From the NCBI GenBank assembly GCA_022616075.1, contig JAKEFK010000266.1:1-53523 (forward strand): DNA of 53,523 nucleotides, given 5' to 3'. The position numbers and the translations under genes are program-made. Each line of letters opens with the position of its first letter. Position 1 is the first letter of the stretch. The DNA is from a bacterium (GTDB lineage: Bacteria; Acidobacteriota; HRBIN11; JAKEFK01). Under the pieces are notes generated by a model. It saw nothing but the letters and a program-made list of their open reading frames with translations, did not search any database and was not told the DNA's origin. Of this stretch, positions 17,021 to 25,021 are shown in pieces.

Positions 17021-17968
17021 AACATTGACCGCCCTTATATTCATGTATCGGAGCTACTTTCCGAAAAAGCAACCCACCTGAATCTTCAGCTGATCACCGG
17101 GAAACAGGGACTCAGCAAGAGAATCAACTTCCCAAAAATTCAGAAACCCGGCCTCGCTCTTACGGGATTTACTGAGTATGTTCGTCCGGGACGCGTCCAG
17201 ATTCTAGGTGAGAGCGAGCTCGCCTTCCTACGCCAGATGGAACCGGAGAAACGGCGCGACGTACTCCATCAACTTTGTTCCGTGGATGTTGCCTGTTTCA
17301 TCATCACAAGAGGAATGCAACCGACCGAAGAAATCCTGCTGGAAGCAGAGAAGCATCAGATTCCCTTGATGGTAACTCCTCACGTTACTTCGGTTTGCAT
17401 CGAAAAGATGACGACCTTTCTTTCGGACATGCTTGCGCCCAGGACTTATTTGCACGGCGATCTGCTCGATATTTTCGGTCTGGGAGTTCTGTTAATCGGA
17501 GAGAGCAGCATTGGAAAAAGCGAGTGCGCGCTGGATCTGATCGTGCGCGGTCATCGCCTGATCTCGGATGACATCGTCATCATCAAAAAGACAACGGACA
17601 CGATCGTGATCGGAACGGCTCCCGATTTGATCCGGTATCATATGGAGCTCCGTGGTCTTGGTGTGATCAACATCCGGGATCTCTTCGGTATTTCAGCCAT
17701 CAGCTTGAACAAGAAAGTTGAGCTGGTGATATCGCTGGAACGATGGAAGCCGGATGTCGAGTACGACCGGCTGGGGCTGGAAGAGAACCGCTATGAAATC
17801 CTCGGGTTCGACCTACCACTGATACGGATGCCGGTTGCGCCGGGACGAAATATTGCTATTTTAATTGAAGTAGCTTCCCGGAATTACCTGCTCCGCTCGC
17901 AAGGCTACAACGCCTCCAGGGACCTTGTACAAAAGATCGACGAGATCGCGGGCCCCAAAATCAAGTAA
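17009..17968 (+). CDS. hprK: HPr kinase/phosphorylase
   Basis: A 319-residue bifunctional enzyme that phosphorylates or dephosphorylates HPr on Ser46. Walker A is GESSIGKS (about residues 164-171), followed by the family motifs MELRGLGVINIRDLFG and the C-terminal VAPGRNIAILIEVASRNYLLR. The start is set at the ATG of MQVQNIDRP; an in-frame TTG at 16994 lies inside a repeat. Its substrate HPr (20203) carries Ser46, so the pair is complete. Bases 17816-17968 are copied again downstream at 18586. Confidence 0.95.
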   Translation: MQVQNIDRPYIHVSELLSEKATHLNLQLITGKQGLSKRINFPKIQKPGLALTGFTEYVRPGRVQILGESELAFLRQMEPEKRRDVLHQLCSVDVACFIITRGMQPTEEILLEAEKHQIPLMVTPHVTSVCIEKMTTFLSDMLAPRTYLHGDLLDIFGLGVLLIGESSIGKSECALDLIVRGHRLISDDIVIIKKTTDTIVIGTAPDLIRYHMELRGLGVINIRDLFGISAISLNKKVELVISLERWKPDVEYDRLGLEENRYEILGFDLPLIRMPVAPGRNIAILIEVASRNYLLRSQGYNASRDLVQKIDEIAGPKIK

Positions 17969-17990
17969 TTTAACCGCCAAGACGCCAAGA
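17816..17990 (+). repeat. 3' end of hprK, first copy of a direct repeat
   Basis: This 175-bp stretch, covering the last 153 bases of hprK and half of an AACCGCCAAG palindrome, recurs at 18586-18761. By eye it differs at about six positions plus a one-base insertion. This copy retains the open hprK frame. Confidence 0.9.
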
Positions 17991-18585
17991 ATAGGAAGTT
18001 CCCTATGTGTATTCAAAATCACGAACCTTAATACGATCTGTACCTGGAGGAGGAGTGAACGGCCCGAACTCTTTCTTTTCAAGTGGTAGTAGCGTGCAAT
18101 CTTCATTACACCGAACATCCTGTTCGTCGATACTGTTTCCTTGCGAGTCAAGAAAAACTACAAGAAAGCGGTGTAATGTGATCGTTCGATCGCCGTGATT
18201 CTTTACATGTATCCGAACGGCTCCTTGATCACGTGAGAAATTGCATAAATTACACTCGAATCGGAAAATGCTAAAGCGATGGGGAATACTGACACAATAG
18301 CCATTGTTAAAAAATACCAAAGCGATTGCCTGGTCATCAATTTTTCAAAACTAAACTATTGTTCGCCCAGGTACGCGACTCCATGCTGATCGTTTTTTCT
18401 ATCAATGACGGGTATCCAAAGTTCATTTTGATTTGCATGGAAAACTGAGGAGTAAGGTTGCCACTGATATCGTACTGGTTCTATCTTTAACTTTTCTTGG
18501 ATTATGTCAACCACACTCGCTGAAAATGAGAACTTGTGGCAATTGGCTACCGAGGTAAATCTGATGCTCGGGTTAGAAAGATCCG
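17991..18585. other. About 595-bp insertion between two copies of the hprK 3' end
   Basis: This stretch separates the hprK stop from rapZ, where neighbouring gaps hold only short palindromes. It contains remnants of two genes, both on the - strand and opposite to the surrounding operon: a frameshifted secreted-protein gene and a gene fragment cut at the right junction. No transposase or terminal inverted repeat is visible. It could be a genuine insertion with a long duplication, or a join between strain variants in an assembly. Confidence 0.7.
18003..18337 (-). pseudogene. Small secreted protein of unknown function, frameshifted
   Basis: From an ATG at 18337 one frame encodes a good signal peptide (MTRQSLWYFLTMAIVSVF, then PIALA) but stops after about 44 codons. 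An overlapping frame carries the likely mature protein down to a TAG at 18003. It has a beta-rich, Cys-containing body (VRIHVKNHGDRTITLHRF and KEFGPFTPPPGTDRIKV). A single-base shift at about 18240-18270 would join them into about 110 residues. I recognise no family; the body resembles an immunoglobulin-like fold only in a general way. Confidence 0.55.
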
Positions 18586-18589
18586 CCAC
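18356..18589 (-). pseudogene. C-terminal fragment of an unrecognised gene, cut at the duplication junction
   Basis: An open frame of 77 codons whose apparent start (GTG at 18589) sits exactly on the junction with the second hprK copy. Upstream of it the frame runs on through antisense hprK sequence. It includes SVANCHKFSFSASVVDI and YSSVFHANQNELWIPVIDR. The true N-terminus appears lost. It ends 19 bases before the start of the frameshifted secreted-protein gene, on the same strand, so the two may once have been neighbours in one operon. Confidence 0.5.
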
Positions 18590-18761
18590 TGATACGGATG
18601 CCGGTTGCGCCGGGACGAAATATTGCTATCTTAATTGAAGTAGCTTCTCGGAATTACCTGCTTCGCTCGCAAGGCTACAACGCCTCCAGGGGACCTCGTA
18701 CAAAAGATCGACGAGATCGCGGGGCCCAAAATCAAGTAATTTAACCGCCAGGACGCCAAGA
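18586..18761 (+). repeat. 3' end of hprK, second (diverged) copy
   Basis: Matches 17816-17990 apart from about six substitutions and an extra G at about 18691 (CCAGGGGACC against CCAGGGACC). That extra G would shift the hprK frame, so this copy is non-coding. It ends in the complete AACCGCCAGG palindrome that precedes rapZ. Confidence 0.9.
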
Positions 18762-18814
18762 AGCCAAGATAGAACTATGATTATCTCTTGGCGGACTTTG
18801 GCGCCTTGGCGGTT
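18743..18814. repeat. AACCGCCAAG-family palindrome before rapZ
   Basis: Arms AACCGCCAGG and CCTTGGCGGTT with reiterated CGCCAAG words. It ends 12 bp before the rapZ start. No flanking direct repeat is visible at this copy. Confidence 0.8.
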
Positions 18815-18826
18815 AGAATATAACAA

Positions 18827-19705
18827 ATGGTGGAACCTCAGAATCCGACCCAATTCCTGATCATTACAGGTCTGTCCGGATCAGGGAAAAGCGGCGTGAA
18901 CAAGTGTTTCGAGGACCTCGGATACTTTTGCGTGGACAATCTGCCCGCAAAGCTCATTCCCACCTTTGTCCAGCTATGCACGAAACCAGGAGCAGAAATT
19001 CGACGGGTAGCCATGACAATGGATATTCGCGAGCGAGATTTCATTTATGATTTCCCCGAAATTTATCACAGCATGAAGGCGGAAGGCTATGACTTCTCCA
19101 TCCTTTTTCTGGAAGCTTCCGATGAAGTACTTGTGCGGCGATTCAGTGAAACGCGACGGCCTCATCCGCTTGCGTTCGACCGGCCGGTTTTGCAAGGAAT
19201 CGTCGAAGAACGGGAGCGTCTTCGCGCCCTTCGTGACATGGCGGACATAATCATTGACACATCGAATCTGACCATTCACGAGCTTCGCGAACACATCAAC
19301 AAGATCTACTCGCCGTCCGCCGAAGCGAAGCCTCTGATCATCTCGTTGATCAGCTTCGGCTACAAATACGGAATCCCTTTTAACAGTGATATTCTTTTTG
19401 ACGTTCGTTTTCTTCCCAATCCTTTTTTTGTTCAGGATCTGAAGAACAAGACGGGACTCGATGCAAGGGTCCAGGAATATGTTTTTGAAAATGAAGAATG
19501 GATGCAGTTTCGGGAGAAGCTGGCGGACCTTCTATTTTTCTTGTTGCCCAAATTTGTACGGGAAGGAAAATCCTATTTGACGCTTTCGATAGGCTGCACA
19601 GGCGGGAAGCACCGGTCTGTGGCAATTGCCGATTATCTGGAAAAACTATTGAAAGAAAAGGGGCACATGGTCCGCTGTAAGCATAGAGATATGAATAAGG
19701 AGTAA
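18827..19705 (+). CDS. rapZ: RapZ/YvcJ-family nucleotide-binding protein
   Basis: A 292-residue P-loop protein with Walker A GLSGSGKS (residues 15-22) and the family start FEDLGYFCVDNLP. The C-terminal motif SIGCTGGKHRSVAIADYL is the conserved RapZ signature. In E. coli it adapts RNase E to the GlmZ small RNA; in other phyla it is a nucleotide-binding regulator. The position between hprK and PTS genes is conserved. An EIIA-Man gene follows 4 bp later. Confidence 0.95.
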   Translation: MVEPQNPTQFLIITGLSGSGKSGVNKCFEDLGYFCVDNLPAKLIPTFVQLCTKPGAEIRRVAMTMDIRERDFIYDFPEIYHSMKAEGYDFSILFLEASDEVLVRRFSETRRPHPLAFDRPVLQGIVEERERLRALRDMADIIIDTSNLTIHELREHINKIYSPSAEAKPLIISLISFGYKYGIPFNSDILFDVRFLPNPFFVQDLKNKTGLDARVQEYVFENEEWMQFREKLADLLFFLLPKFVREGKSYLTLSIGCTGGKHRSVAIADYLEKLLKEKGHMVRCKHRDMNKE

Positions 19706-19709
19706 GACA

Positions 19710-20114
19710 ATGGTTGGCATCTTAATCGTCACGCATGGCAGGCTCGCTCAGGAACTGCTGGAAACGACGAAAATCATCGTAGGAAAAGGCATCGATCACC
19801 TGGTTCCGATCAGTGTCGGCTGGAATGATGACATGGCGGACATTCAGAAAATCATTTCAACGGCAATCGCCAAGGTGGATCAAGGTGACGGAGTTTTGAT
19901 CCTGACCGATATGTTCGGGGGCACGCCTTCCAATATCAGTTTGTCTTTTTTATCTGATAAAGTGGAAATCATAACCGGTGTAAATCTTCCGATGCTGATC
20001 AAAATCATGAACGTAGGAGAACGGCACAAACTCAAGGAGCTCGCTCATCTCATTCATGAACAGGGCAAAAAAAGCATTTATCTTGCGAGTGAGATTCTTT
20101 CTTTGCATAAATAA
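19710..20114 (+). CDS. PTS EIIA, mannose/fructose type
   Basis: A 134-residue EIIA-Man domain with the phospho-acceptor His9 in GILIVTHGRLAQELLE and the conserved DMFGGTPSNI loop. It has no attached EIIB, and no EIIC/EIID genes are present, so a regulatory role within the hprK-rapZ-HPr-EI cluster is more likely than sugar uptake. Spacing from rapZ is 4 bp. The last base of the stop is also the first base of a palindrome. Confidence 0.92.
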   Translation: MVGILIVTHGRLAQELLETTKIIVGKGIDHLVPISVGWNDDMADIQKIISTAIAKVDQGDGVLILTDMFGGTPSNISLSFLSDKVEIITGVNLPMLIKIMNVGERHKLKELAHLIHEQGKKSIYLASEILSLHK

Positions 20115-20177
20115 CAAAGTAGCGCAGACGTCTCGTCTGCGCTGAGCTCCGCAGGCGGGACGCCAGCGCTACTTTGT
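20114..20177. repeat. Intergenic palindrome, AAAGTAGCGC...GCGCTACTTT family
   Basis: Outer arms ACAAAGTAGCGC and GCGCTACTTTGT, with inner GCAGACGTCTCGTCTGC and GCAGGCGGGACGCC hairpins. The inner word is the one found within tolR and lptCA. It lies between EIIA-Man and HPr. Confidence 0.85.
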
Positions 20178-20202
20178 TTACCCGCTTGTAAAAAGGCAGA
20201 TA

Positions 20203-20472
20203 ATGATTACGCAGGACGTTGAGATCACAAATAAGAAAGGATTACACGCTCGCGCCGCATCCAAGCTTGTGCAATTGGCTGCAAAATACAAATCGAAGAT
20301 TCTGCTCGGCCGTGACGGACAGCAGAGCGATGGAAAGAGCATTCTGGGCGTTCTGGTGCTTGCGGCGCATCAGGGCTCTCTGCTGACGATCATCACTGAG
20401 GGAGAGGATGAACAGGAAGCAATGGATGTGCTTATCGATCTAATCAACCGGAAATTTGACGAAGGGGAATAG
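20203..20472 (+). CDS. ptsH: HPr phosphocarrier protein
   Basis: An 89-residue HPr with both regulatory sites: His15 in KGLHARAASKLV, phosphorylated by EI, and Ser46 in GKSILGVLVLA, the HprK target. The residue after Arg17 is Ala where Pro is more usual. The stop overlaps the GTG start of ptsI (TAGTG). Confidence 0.96.
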   Translation: MITQDVEITNKKGLHARAASKLVQLAAKYKSKILLGRDGQQSDGKSILGVLVLAAHQGSLLTIITEGEDEQEAMDVLIDLINRKFDEGE

Positions 20473-22253
20473 TGAAGAAGAATACGTATAAGGGAACACC
20501 GATCTCACCAGGGATTGCAATCGGGAAGAGTCTGCTGCTGGAGAAGCAGGATGTTGCTGTGTACCGGATCGACCTGGAAGAGCAGCAAGTCGAATCCGAA
20601 ATCCAGCGTCTGAAAGAAGCGATCCAGAAAGCGACGGCGCAAATTACGTTGTTAAAAGAGCAACTAAGCGATCGTCTGGGCAAAGAACACGGCTACATTA
20701 TGGATTCGCAGCTGTTGATGCTCTCTGACAAGCTGCTTGTCGAAAACACAATTGATTTGATCCGCAAAGAAAAAGTGAATGCCGAATGGGCATTGAATGA
20801 GACAGCCGAACAATGGACAACCATCTTTGAAAACATGAAAGACGAATACTTCAGGGAGCGCGTGACGGATGTCGAGGATGTTATTCACAGGGTTATGGCG
20901 AATCTGGCTCACATTAATGTTCATGACCTGACACAAGTTGATGAAGACGCGGTGATCTTGTCGTATCAGATGACTCCTTCGGATATTGTAGAACTACAAA
21001 ATACGAGGGTCGTCGGCTTCGTAACACAGATTGGGGGCAAAACAAGCCATACTGCGATTATTGCGCGATCCTTAAAAGTACCGGCTGTCACAGGTATCTC
21101 CGGCATCGACGACATCGCGAAGTCGGGAGAAATCGTGATCATCGATGGTTACGAAGGAATTGTCATCGTAGATCCGGCGACCACGCAGCTGCGAGAGTAT
21201 CAAAACAAAAAGAATTACTACGAAGAACATTCCCGGGTCATGCTGACGCAAAGAGAATTGCCTGCCATGACGAAAGATGGGCGAAAAGTTGTGGTGCAGG
21301 CAAACATCGAACTGCCGGAGGAGCTCGAAGCGGCAATTCGATCCGGGGCGCACGGAATCGGTATCTATCGCTCCGAGTTTCTGTACTTATCAAACCCGGA
21401 CCGTCTTCCATCGGAAGAGGAACATTTTGTGGTTTACCGAAAATTAGCAGAAAAAGTTTATCCTTATTCCGCTATTGTTCGAACTGCGGATCTCGGGGCG
21501 GAAAAATTCACGCCCGCCATGGGAATGAATCATGAACCGAATCCGGCTCTGGGTATCCGTGGAATTCGATTCTGCCTGCAAAGAAAAGAAATGTTCAAAA
21601 CGCAACTCCGCGCCCTCTTGCGCGCCAGCATTTATGGGCGGCTCAAGATTATGTTCCCGATGATTTCCGGCTTGAGCGAACTCCGCGAAACGAAGGCAAT
21701 CTTAGAGGAATCAAAAGAAGAATTGCGGCTGCAAAAAATAGAATTTAATGAGAACATCTCCATCGGAATTATGATTGAGGTTCCTTCGGCTGCTCTGTCC
21801 GCCGACTTGCTGGCACAGGAAGTCGACTTTTTCAGTCTCGGCACAAATGATCTCATTCAGTATCTCCTGGCAATCGACCGGAACAATGATCATCTGTCTT
21901 ATCTTTACGATCCGCTGCATCCTGCTGTGATCCGGATCATGAAATACGTCGTGGATAAAGCTCATGAAGTCGGAGTGAAAGTCGGGTTATGCGGTGAAGT
22001 TGCTTCCGATCCTCAGAATTTGATTGTGCTTCTTGGTCTGGGGCTCGATGAACTTTCCATGAATCCTGTTTCTGTTCCTCTGATCAAACATATGATCCGT
22101 TCCGTAGACTATTCGGATGCGCGAGAAGTGCTGGAACATTGTCTCGCTCTGGCTACGGCGCGCGAAGTAAACGAATACATTTTAGAGAAGGTAAATCAGT
22201 TTTTCCCGAGCGGCTTCTTCGCCCCCAAAGGGCCGGGCCCCTCGATGCTATAA
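20472..22253 (+). CDS. ptsI: PTS Enzyme I (phosphoenolpyruvate-protein phosphotransferase)
   Basis: A 593-residue enzyme that moves phosphate from PEP to HPr. It has an N-terminal HPr-binding helical domain (about 35-140) and a phosphohistidine swivel domain with [14 protein letters not shown] (active His at about residue 193). The PEP-binding TIM barrel carries [20 protein letters not shown] and the [12 protein letters not shown] motif. The start is GTG, coupled to HPr. With HprK, HPr, PtsN and EIIA-Man it forms a full regulatory PTS lacking transport subunits in this window. Confidence 0.97.
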   Translation: MKKNTYKGTPISPGIAIGKSLLLEKQDVAVYRIDLEEQQVESEIQRLKEAIQKATAQITLLKEQLSDRLGKEHGYIMDSQLLMLSDKLLVENTIDLIRKEKVNAEWALNETAEQWTTIFENMKDEYFRERVTDVEDVIHRVMANLAHINVHDLTQVDEDAVILSYQMTPSDIVELQNTRVVGFVTQIGGKTSHTAIIARSLKVPAVTGISGIDDIAKSGEIVIIDGYEGIVIVDPATTQLREYQNKKNYYEEHSRVMLTQRELPAMTKDGRKVVVQANIELPEELEAAIRSGAHGIGIYRSEFLYLSNPDRLPSEEEHFVVYRKLAEKVYPYSAIVRTADLGAEKFTPAMGMNHEPNPALGIRGIRFCLQRKEMFKTQLRALLRASIYGRLKIMFPMISGLSELRETKAILEESKEELRLQKIEFNENISIGIMIEVPSAALSADLLAQEVDFFSLGTNDLIQYLLAIDRNNDHLSYLYDPLHPAVIRIMKYVVDKAHEVGVKVGLCGEVASDPQNLIVLLGLGLDELSMNPVSVPLIKHMIRSVDYSDAREVLEHCLALATAREVNEYILEKVNQFFPSGFFAPKGPGPSML

Positions 22254-22260
22254 TGTTTTT

Positions 22261-22333
22261 ACCGCCAAGACGCCAAGAACGCCAAGACTTAAAAAGATAG
22301 ATTTTTTCTTGGCGACCTTGGCGCCTCGGCGGT
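22261..22333. repeat. AACCGCCAAG-family palindrome before lpxD
   Basis: Arms ACCGCCAAGACGCC and GGCGCCTCGGCGGT enclose a centre with a CTTGGCG/CGCCAAG stem. It lies between ptsI and lpxD. An in-frame TTG within it should not be taken as the lpxD start. Confidence 0.8.
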
Positions 22334-22344
22334 TTGAAAGAGTT

Positions 22345-23400
22345 ATGAGATTAGGTGAAATTGCAGAGAAGCTCGAATGTAAGCTCGAAGGGAATCCGAG
22401 CACTGAAATTCTGGGTGTTGATAAGATTGAAACAGCCGGACCTCAGATGCTGACTTTTCTGGCCAACCGGAAGTATCTATCCAAACTAAAATCGACACAG
22501 GCTGGAGCCATCATCACCGATTTCAACACCGATTGTAACGGTAAAAACGTTCTGAGACATGCCAATCCATACTTAACATACGCGAAAGCACTAGAACTTT
22601 TCTACAAGCCTTACAGACCGGCGCCGTTCATTTCTTCGCAAGCCTACGTCGCTCCTACAGCCGTGATCGGAAAGGATGTCTACATCGGACCGTTCGTTTA
22701 CATCGATGATTCTGTAGAAATCGGCAACCGCTGCTACGTGTTTCCCAATACGACAATCTACCAGGGAGCGAAGATCGGTGATGATTGCGTCATTCATTCC
22801 AACGTTTCCATTCGGGAGAATGTTGAGATTGGAAACGGCGTGGTAATCAAGAATGGTGCGGTCATTGGCAGCGAAGGATTTGGATTTGCAAAAGCTGAAA
22901 ATGGAAGTCATTACAAGATTATTCAAACCGGAAAGATCGTGATTGAAGATTCCGTAGAAATTGGAGCCAATTCAACGATTGACCGTCCGGCGGTCGGTGA
23001 AACGAGGATTCGCAGAGGCACAAAAATCGATAACCTGGTTCAGATCGGACACTCGAACGATGTGGGAGAAGATTCGATTCTTTGCGCGCAGGTGGGTTTA
23101 GCTGGAAGCACCATCATCGGAAAGAATGTGATTCTTTCCGGTCAAGTAGGAGTGGCAGGACATCTCGAGATTGGGGATAACGTAATTGCAACGGCTCAAA
23201 CCGGCATTCCAAACTCTGTGAAAGAGAATAGTTTCATCTCTGGATATCCAGCCATTGATAATCGCTCCTGGCTGAAGTCGAGCGCCGTCTTTAATCGCCT
23301 TCCCGAAATGCTCCGCGATCTGCAAGCACTCAAAACCAAAATCGAAGAACTTGAAAAAAGATTTACCGCAGAGAACGCAAAGGACGCAGAGAAAAAATAG
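22345..23400 (+). CDS. lpxD: LpxD, UDP-3-O-acylglucosamine N-acyltransferase
   Basis: A 351-residue lipid A biosynthesis enzyme that adds the N-linked hydroxyacyl chain. The N-terminal LpxD domain (about 1-95) starts [16 protein letters not shown]. The left-handed beta-helix of hexapeptide repeats (about 100-315) includes the conserved [43 protein letters not shown] segment in pieces. The start is at the ATG after the palindrome. The last twelve residues ([12 protein letters not shown]) are encoded by a repeat, so the tail looks acquired. Confidence 0.95.
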   Translation: MRLGEIAEKLECKLEGNPSTEILGVDKIETAGPQMLTFLANRKYLSKLKSTQAGAIITDFNTDCNGKNVLRHANPYLTYAKALELFYKPYRPAPFISSQAYVAPTAVIGKDVYIGPFVYIDDSVEIGNRCYVFPNTTIYQGAKIGDDCVIHSNVSIRENVEIGNGVVIKNGAVIGSEGFGFAKAENGSHYKIIQTGKIVIEDSVEIGANSTIDRPAVGETRIRRGTKIDNLVQIGHSNDVGEDSILCAQVGLAGSTIIGKNVILSGQVGVAGHLEIGDNVIATAQTGIPNSVKENSFISGYPAIDNRSWLKSSAVFNRLPEMLRDLQALKTKIEELEKRFTAENAKDAEKK

Positions 23401-23439
23401 ATTCTTCTTTAACTCTGCGCTCTCGGCGTTCTCTGCGGT
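23365..23439. repeat. Palindrome, ACCGCAGAGAACGC family, covering the lpxD 3' end
   Basis: The left arm ACCGCAGAGAACGCAAAGG (inside lpxD) pairs with the right arm GCGTTCTCTGCGGT after the gene. The lpxD stop TAG lies in the loop. It resembles the AACCGCCAAG family in layout but uses a different word. Confidence 0.8.
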
Positions 23440-23447
23440 AAAAAAGG

Positions 23448-24176
23448 ATGCTTGAGCACGTAGATCTGACTCTCTCTGTTTCCAAAGAGGAATACAAACG
23501 AAGATTGCCTGAGCTTCAGGAACAATTGTATGGACAGGTCCATACGATGTTTCACTCCGGCATCCCAAGCGTTGTCGTATTCGAAGGATGGGCGACTTCC
23601 GGCAAAGGAAGCACCATCACACTCCTGACCGAACGCCTCGATGCGCGGGGTTTTCGTGTCGTCCCTATCATGCCGCCACGAACCTTCGAGACGCAGTACC
23701 CTTGGCTCTGGCGCTTCTGGCTGAAGATACCTGTTTCAGGTCAGATGATGATCTTCGATCAATCCTGGTATCGCCGCGTTCTAACAGATCGATTGATGAA
23801 AACCGTGACCAAACGCGAATGGGAAACCGCCTATCAGGATATCAACGACTTCGAAGAGCAACTGGCAAACAGCGGAACTGCAATCGTAAAACTCTGGCTG
23901 CACATCAGCAAAAAAGAACAGAAGAAACGACTGAAGGAACTGATGAAGAAAAAATTGACATCATGGCAAGTATCGGAAGAGGATGCTTTTCAAAATAAAT
24001 CCTACAAGAAGCATCTGAAAGCCGTAGAAGAGATGCTTGCCAGAACCGACATGGATTACGCTCCCTGGACGATCGTAGAAGCAACCGACAAGTACTTTAC
24101 GCGCATCAAAATCTACGAATCCTTGGTCCAGGCTTTCAGCAAGCGTTTGAAATCGAAAACACGCGCGCATGCTTGA
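23448..24176 (+). CDS. PPK2-family protein, likely non-catalytic partner
   Basis: A 242-residue protein of the polyphosphate kinase 2 fold. Walker A reads EGWATSGKG, with Ala49 where active PPK2 enzymes have Asp. The second motif is DQSWYRRVLTDR instead of DRSWYGRVLVER, and the lid region is also degenerate. The next gene overlaps by 8 bases and has the intact residues. Class II PPK2 proteins (polyphosphate:AMP phosphotransferases) fuse two such domains, of which the C-terminal one is reported as the catalytic unit. This pair looks like a split version; the role of this half as regulator or scaffold is inferred. Confidence 0.85.
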   Translation: MLEHVDLTLSVSKEEYKRRLPELQEQLYGQVHTMFHSGIPSVVVFEGWATSGKGSTITLLTERLDARGFRVVPIMPPRTFETQYPWLWRFWLKIPVSGQMMIFDQSWYRRVLTDRLMKTVTKREWETAYQDINDFEEQLANSGTAIVKLWLHISKKEQKKRLKELMKKKLTSWQVSEEDAFQNKSYKKHLKAVEEMLARTDMDYAPWTIVEATDKYFTRIKIYESLVQAFSKRLKSKTRAHA

Positions 24177-24873
24177 AAAATTGAACCAGAAACTACGTCT
24201 CTCTCGTAAGGCGTATTCCGCTCAACTGGACAAGCTACAGAATCAGATTCATTTGCTTGGCTATCAGGTATATCTACAAAAGAAATCCGTTGTCATTCTG
24301 TTCGAAGGATGGGATGCTTCCGGCAAGGGAGGAACAATCAAGCGGCTCACCGCCAAACTGGACCCGCGCGGATACGCCGTATGGCCGATTTCGGCGCCGC
24401 AGGGAGACGACAAAGCTCGCCACTATCTGTACCGCTTTTGGCGCCGCCTTCCTGCTAAAGGCGAGATCGCCATTTTGGATCGGTCCTGGTACGGAAGAGT
24501 GCTAGTCGAACGCGTGGAACGCTTTTGCTCCGAAGCGGAATGGAAACGTGCCTATAGCGAATTGAATCAGTTTGAAAAACAATTGACCGGCTTCGGAACG
24601 ATCCTGATGAAATTTTGGATGAATATCACTCAGGAAGAACAACTCAAACGCTTCAAGGAACGCGAACGCACTCATTACAAATCATGGAAACTTACAGAAG
24701 AGGACTGGCGCAATCGCGGGAAATGGGAAGACTACGAACAAGCCGCTGAAGAAATGCTTCTCAAGACCAGCACCGTTCAGGCCCCCTGGACTATTGTGGA
24801 AGCTAATGACAAATGGTACGCACGGATCAAGGTTTTGAAAACGATAGTGGCTCGATTAAAAAAAGAATTGTAG
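24169..24873 (+). CDS. PPK2-family polyphosphate kinase, catalytic-type
   Basis: A 234-residue PPK2 domain with complete active-site motifs: Walker A EGWDASGKGGTI (Asp49, Lys53), Walker B DRSWYGRVLVERVE and the lid-type ERERTHYKSWKLTEEDWRNR. It would transfer phosphate between polyphosphate and a nucleotide, by analogy with class II enzymes AMP to ADP; the exact nucleotide is not readable. Its start lies in the last codons of the preceding PPK2 gene, so the two are translationally coupled. Confidence 0.9.
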   Translation: MLEKLNQKLRLSRKAYSAQLDKLQNQIHLLGYQVYLQKKSVVILFEGWDASGKGGTIKRLTAKLDPRGYAVWPISAPQGDDKARHYLYRFWRRLPAKGEIAILDRSWYGRVLVERVERFCSEAEWKRAYSELNQFEKQLTGFGTILMKFWMNITQEEQLKRFKERERTHYKSWKLTEEDWRNRGKWEDYEQAAEEMLLKTSTVQAPWTIVEANDKWYARIKVLKTIVARLKKEL

Positions 24874-25010
24874 GCAAAGTAGCGCAGGCGGGACGCCCGC
24901 GGTTGGCGGGGAACGGGCGTCCGCGCTACTTGGTGTCACAAATCAGAAACCCATTCCGTCTTATCTCCTGAAAATACGTAACGCAGGCGGGACGCCCGCG
25001 CTACTTTGCC
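24873..25010. repeat. Double palindrome, AAAGTAGCGCAGGCGGGACGCCCGC family
   Basis: Outer arms GGCAAAGTAGCGC (24873) and GCGCTACTTTGCC (ending 25010). A first internal copy closes at GCGCTACTT (about 24933) and a second GCAGGCGGGACGCCCGCGCTAC lies at about 24983-25004. It fills the gap before the FAD oxidoreductase gene and looks like one element nested in, or joined to, another. Confidence 0.8.
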
Positions 25011-25021
25011 AGGAGTACACG

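Noticed and set aside
22309-22344. Upstream in-frame TTG as the lpxD start
   Set aside because: The extra residues are read from a repeat; family alignment begins at [10 protein letters not shown] (22345).
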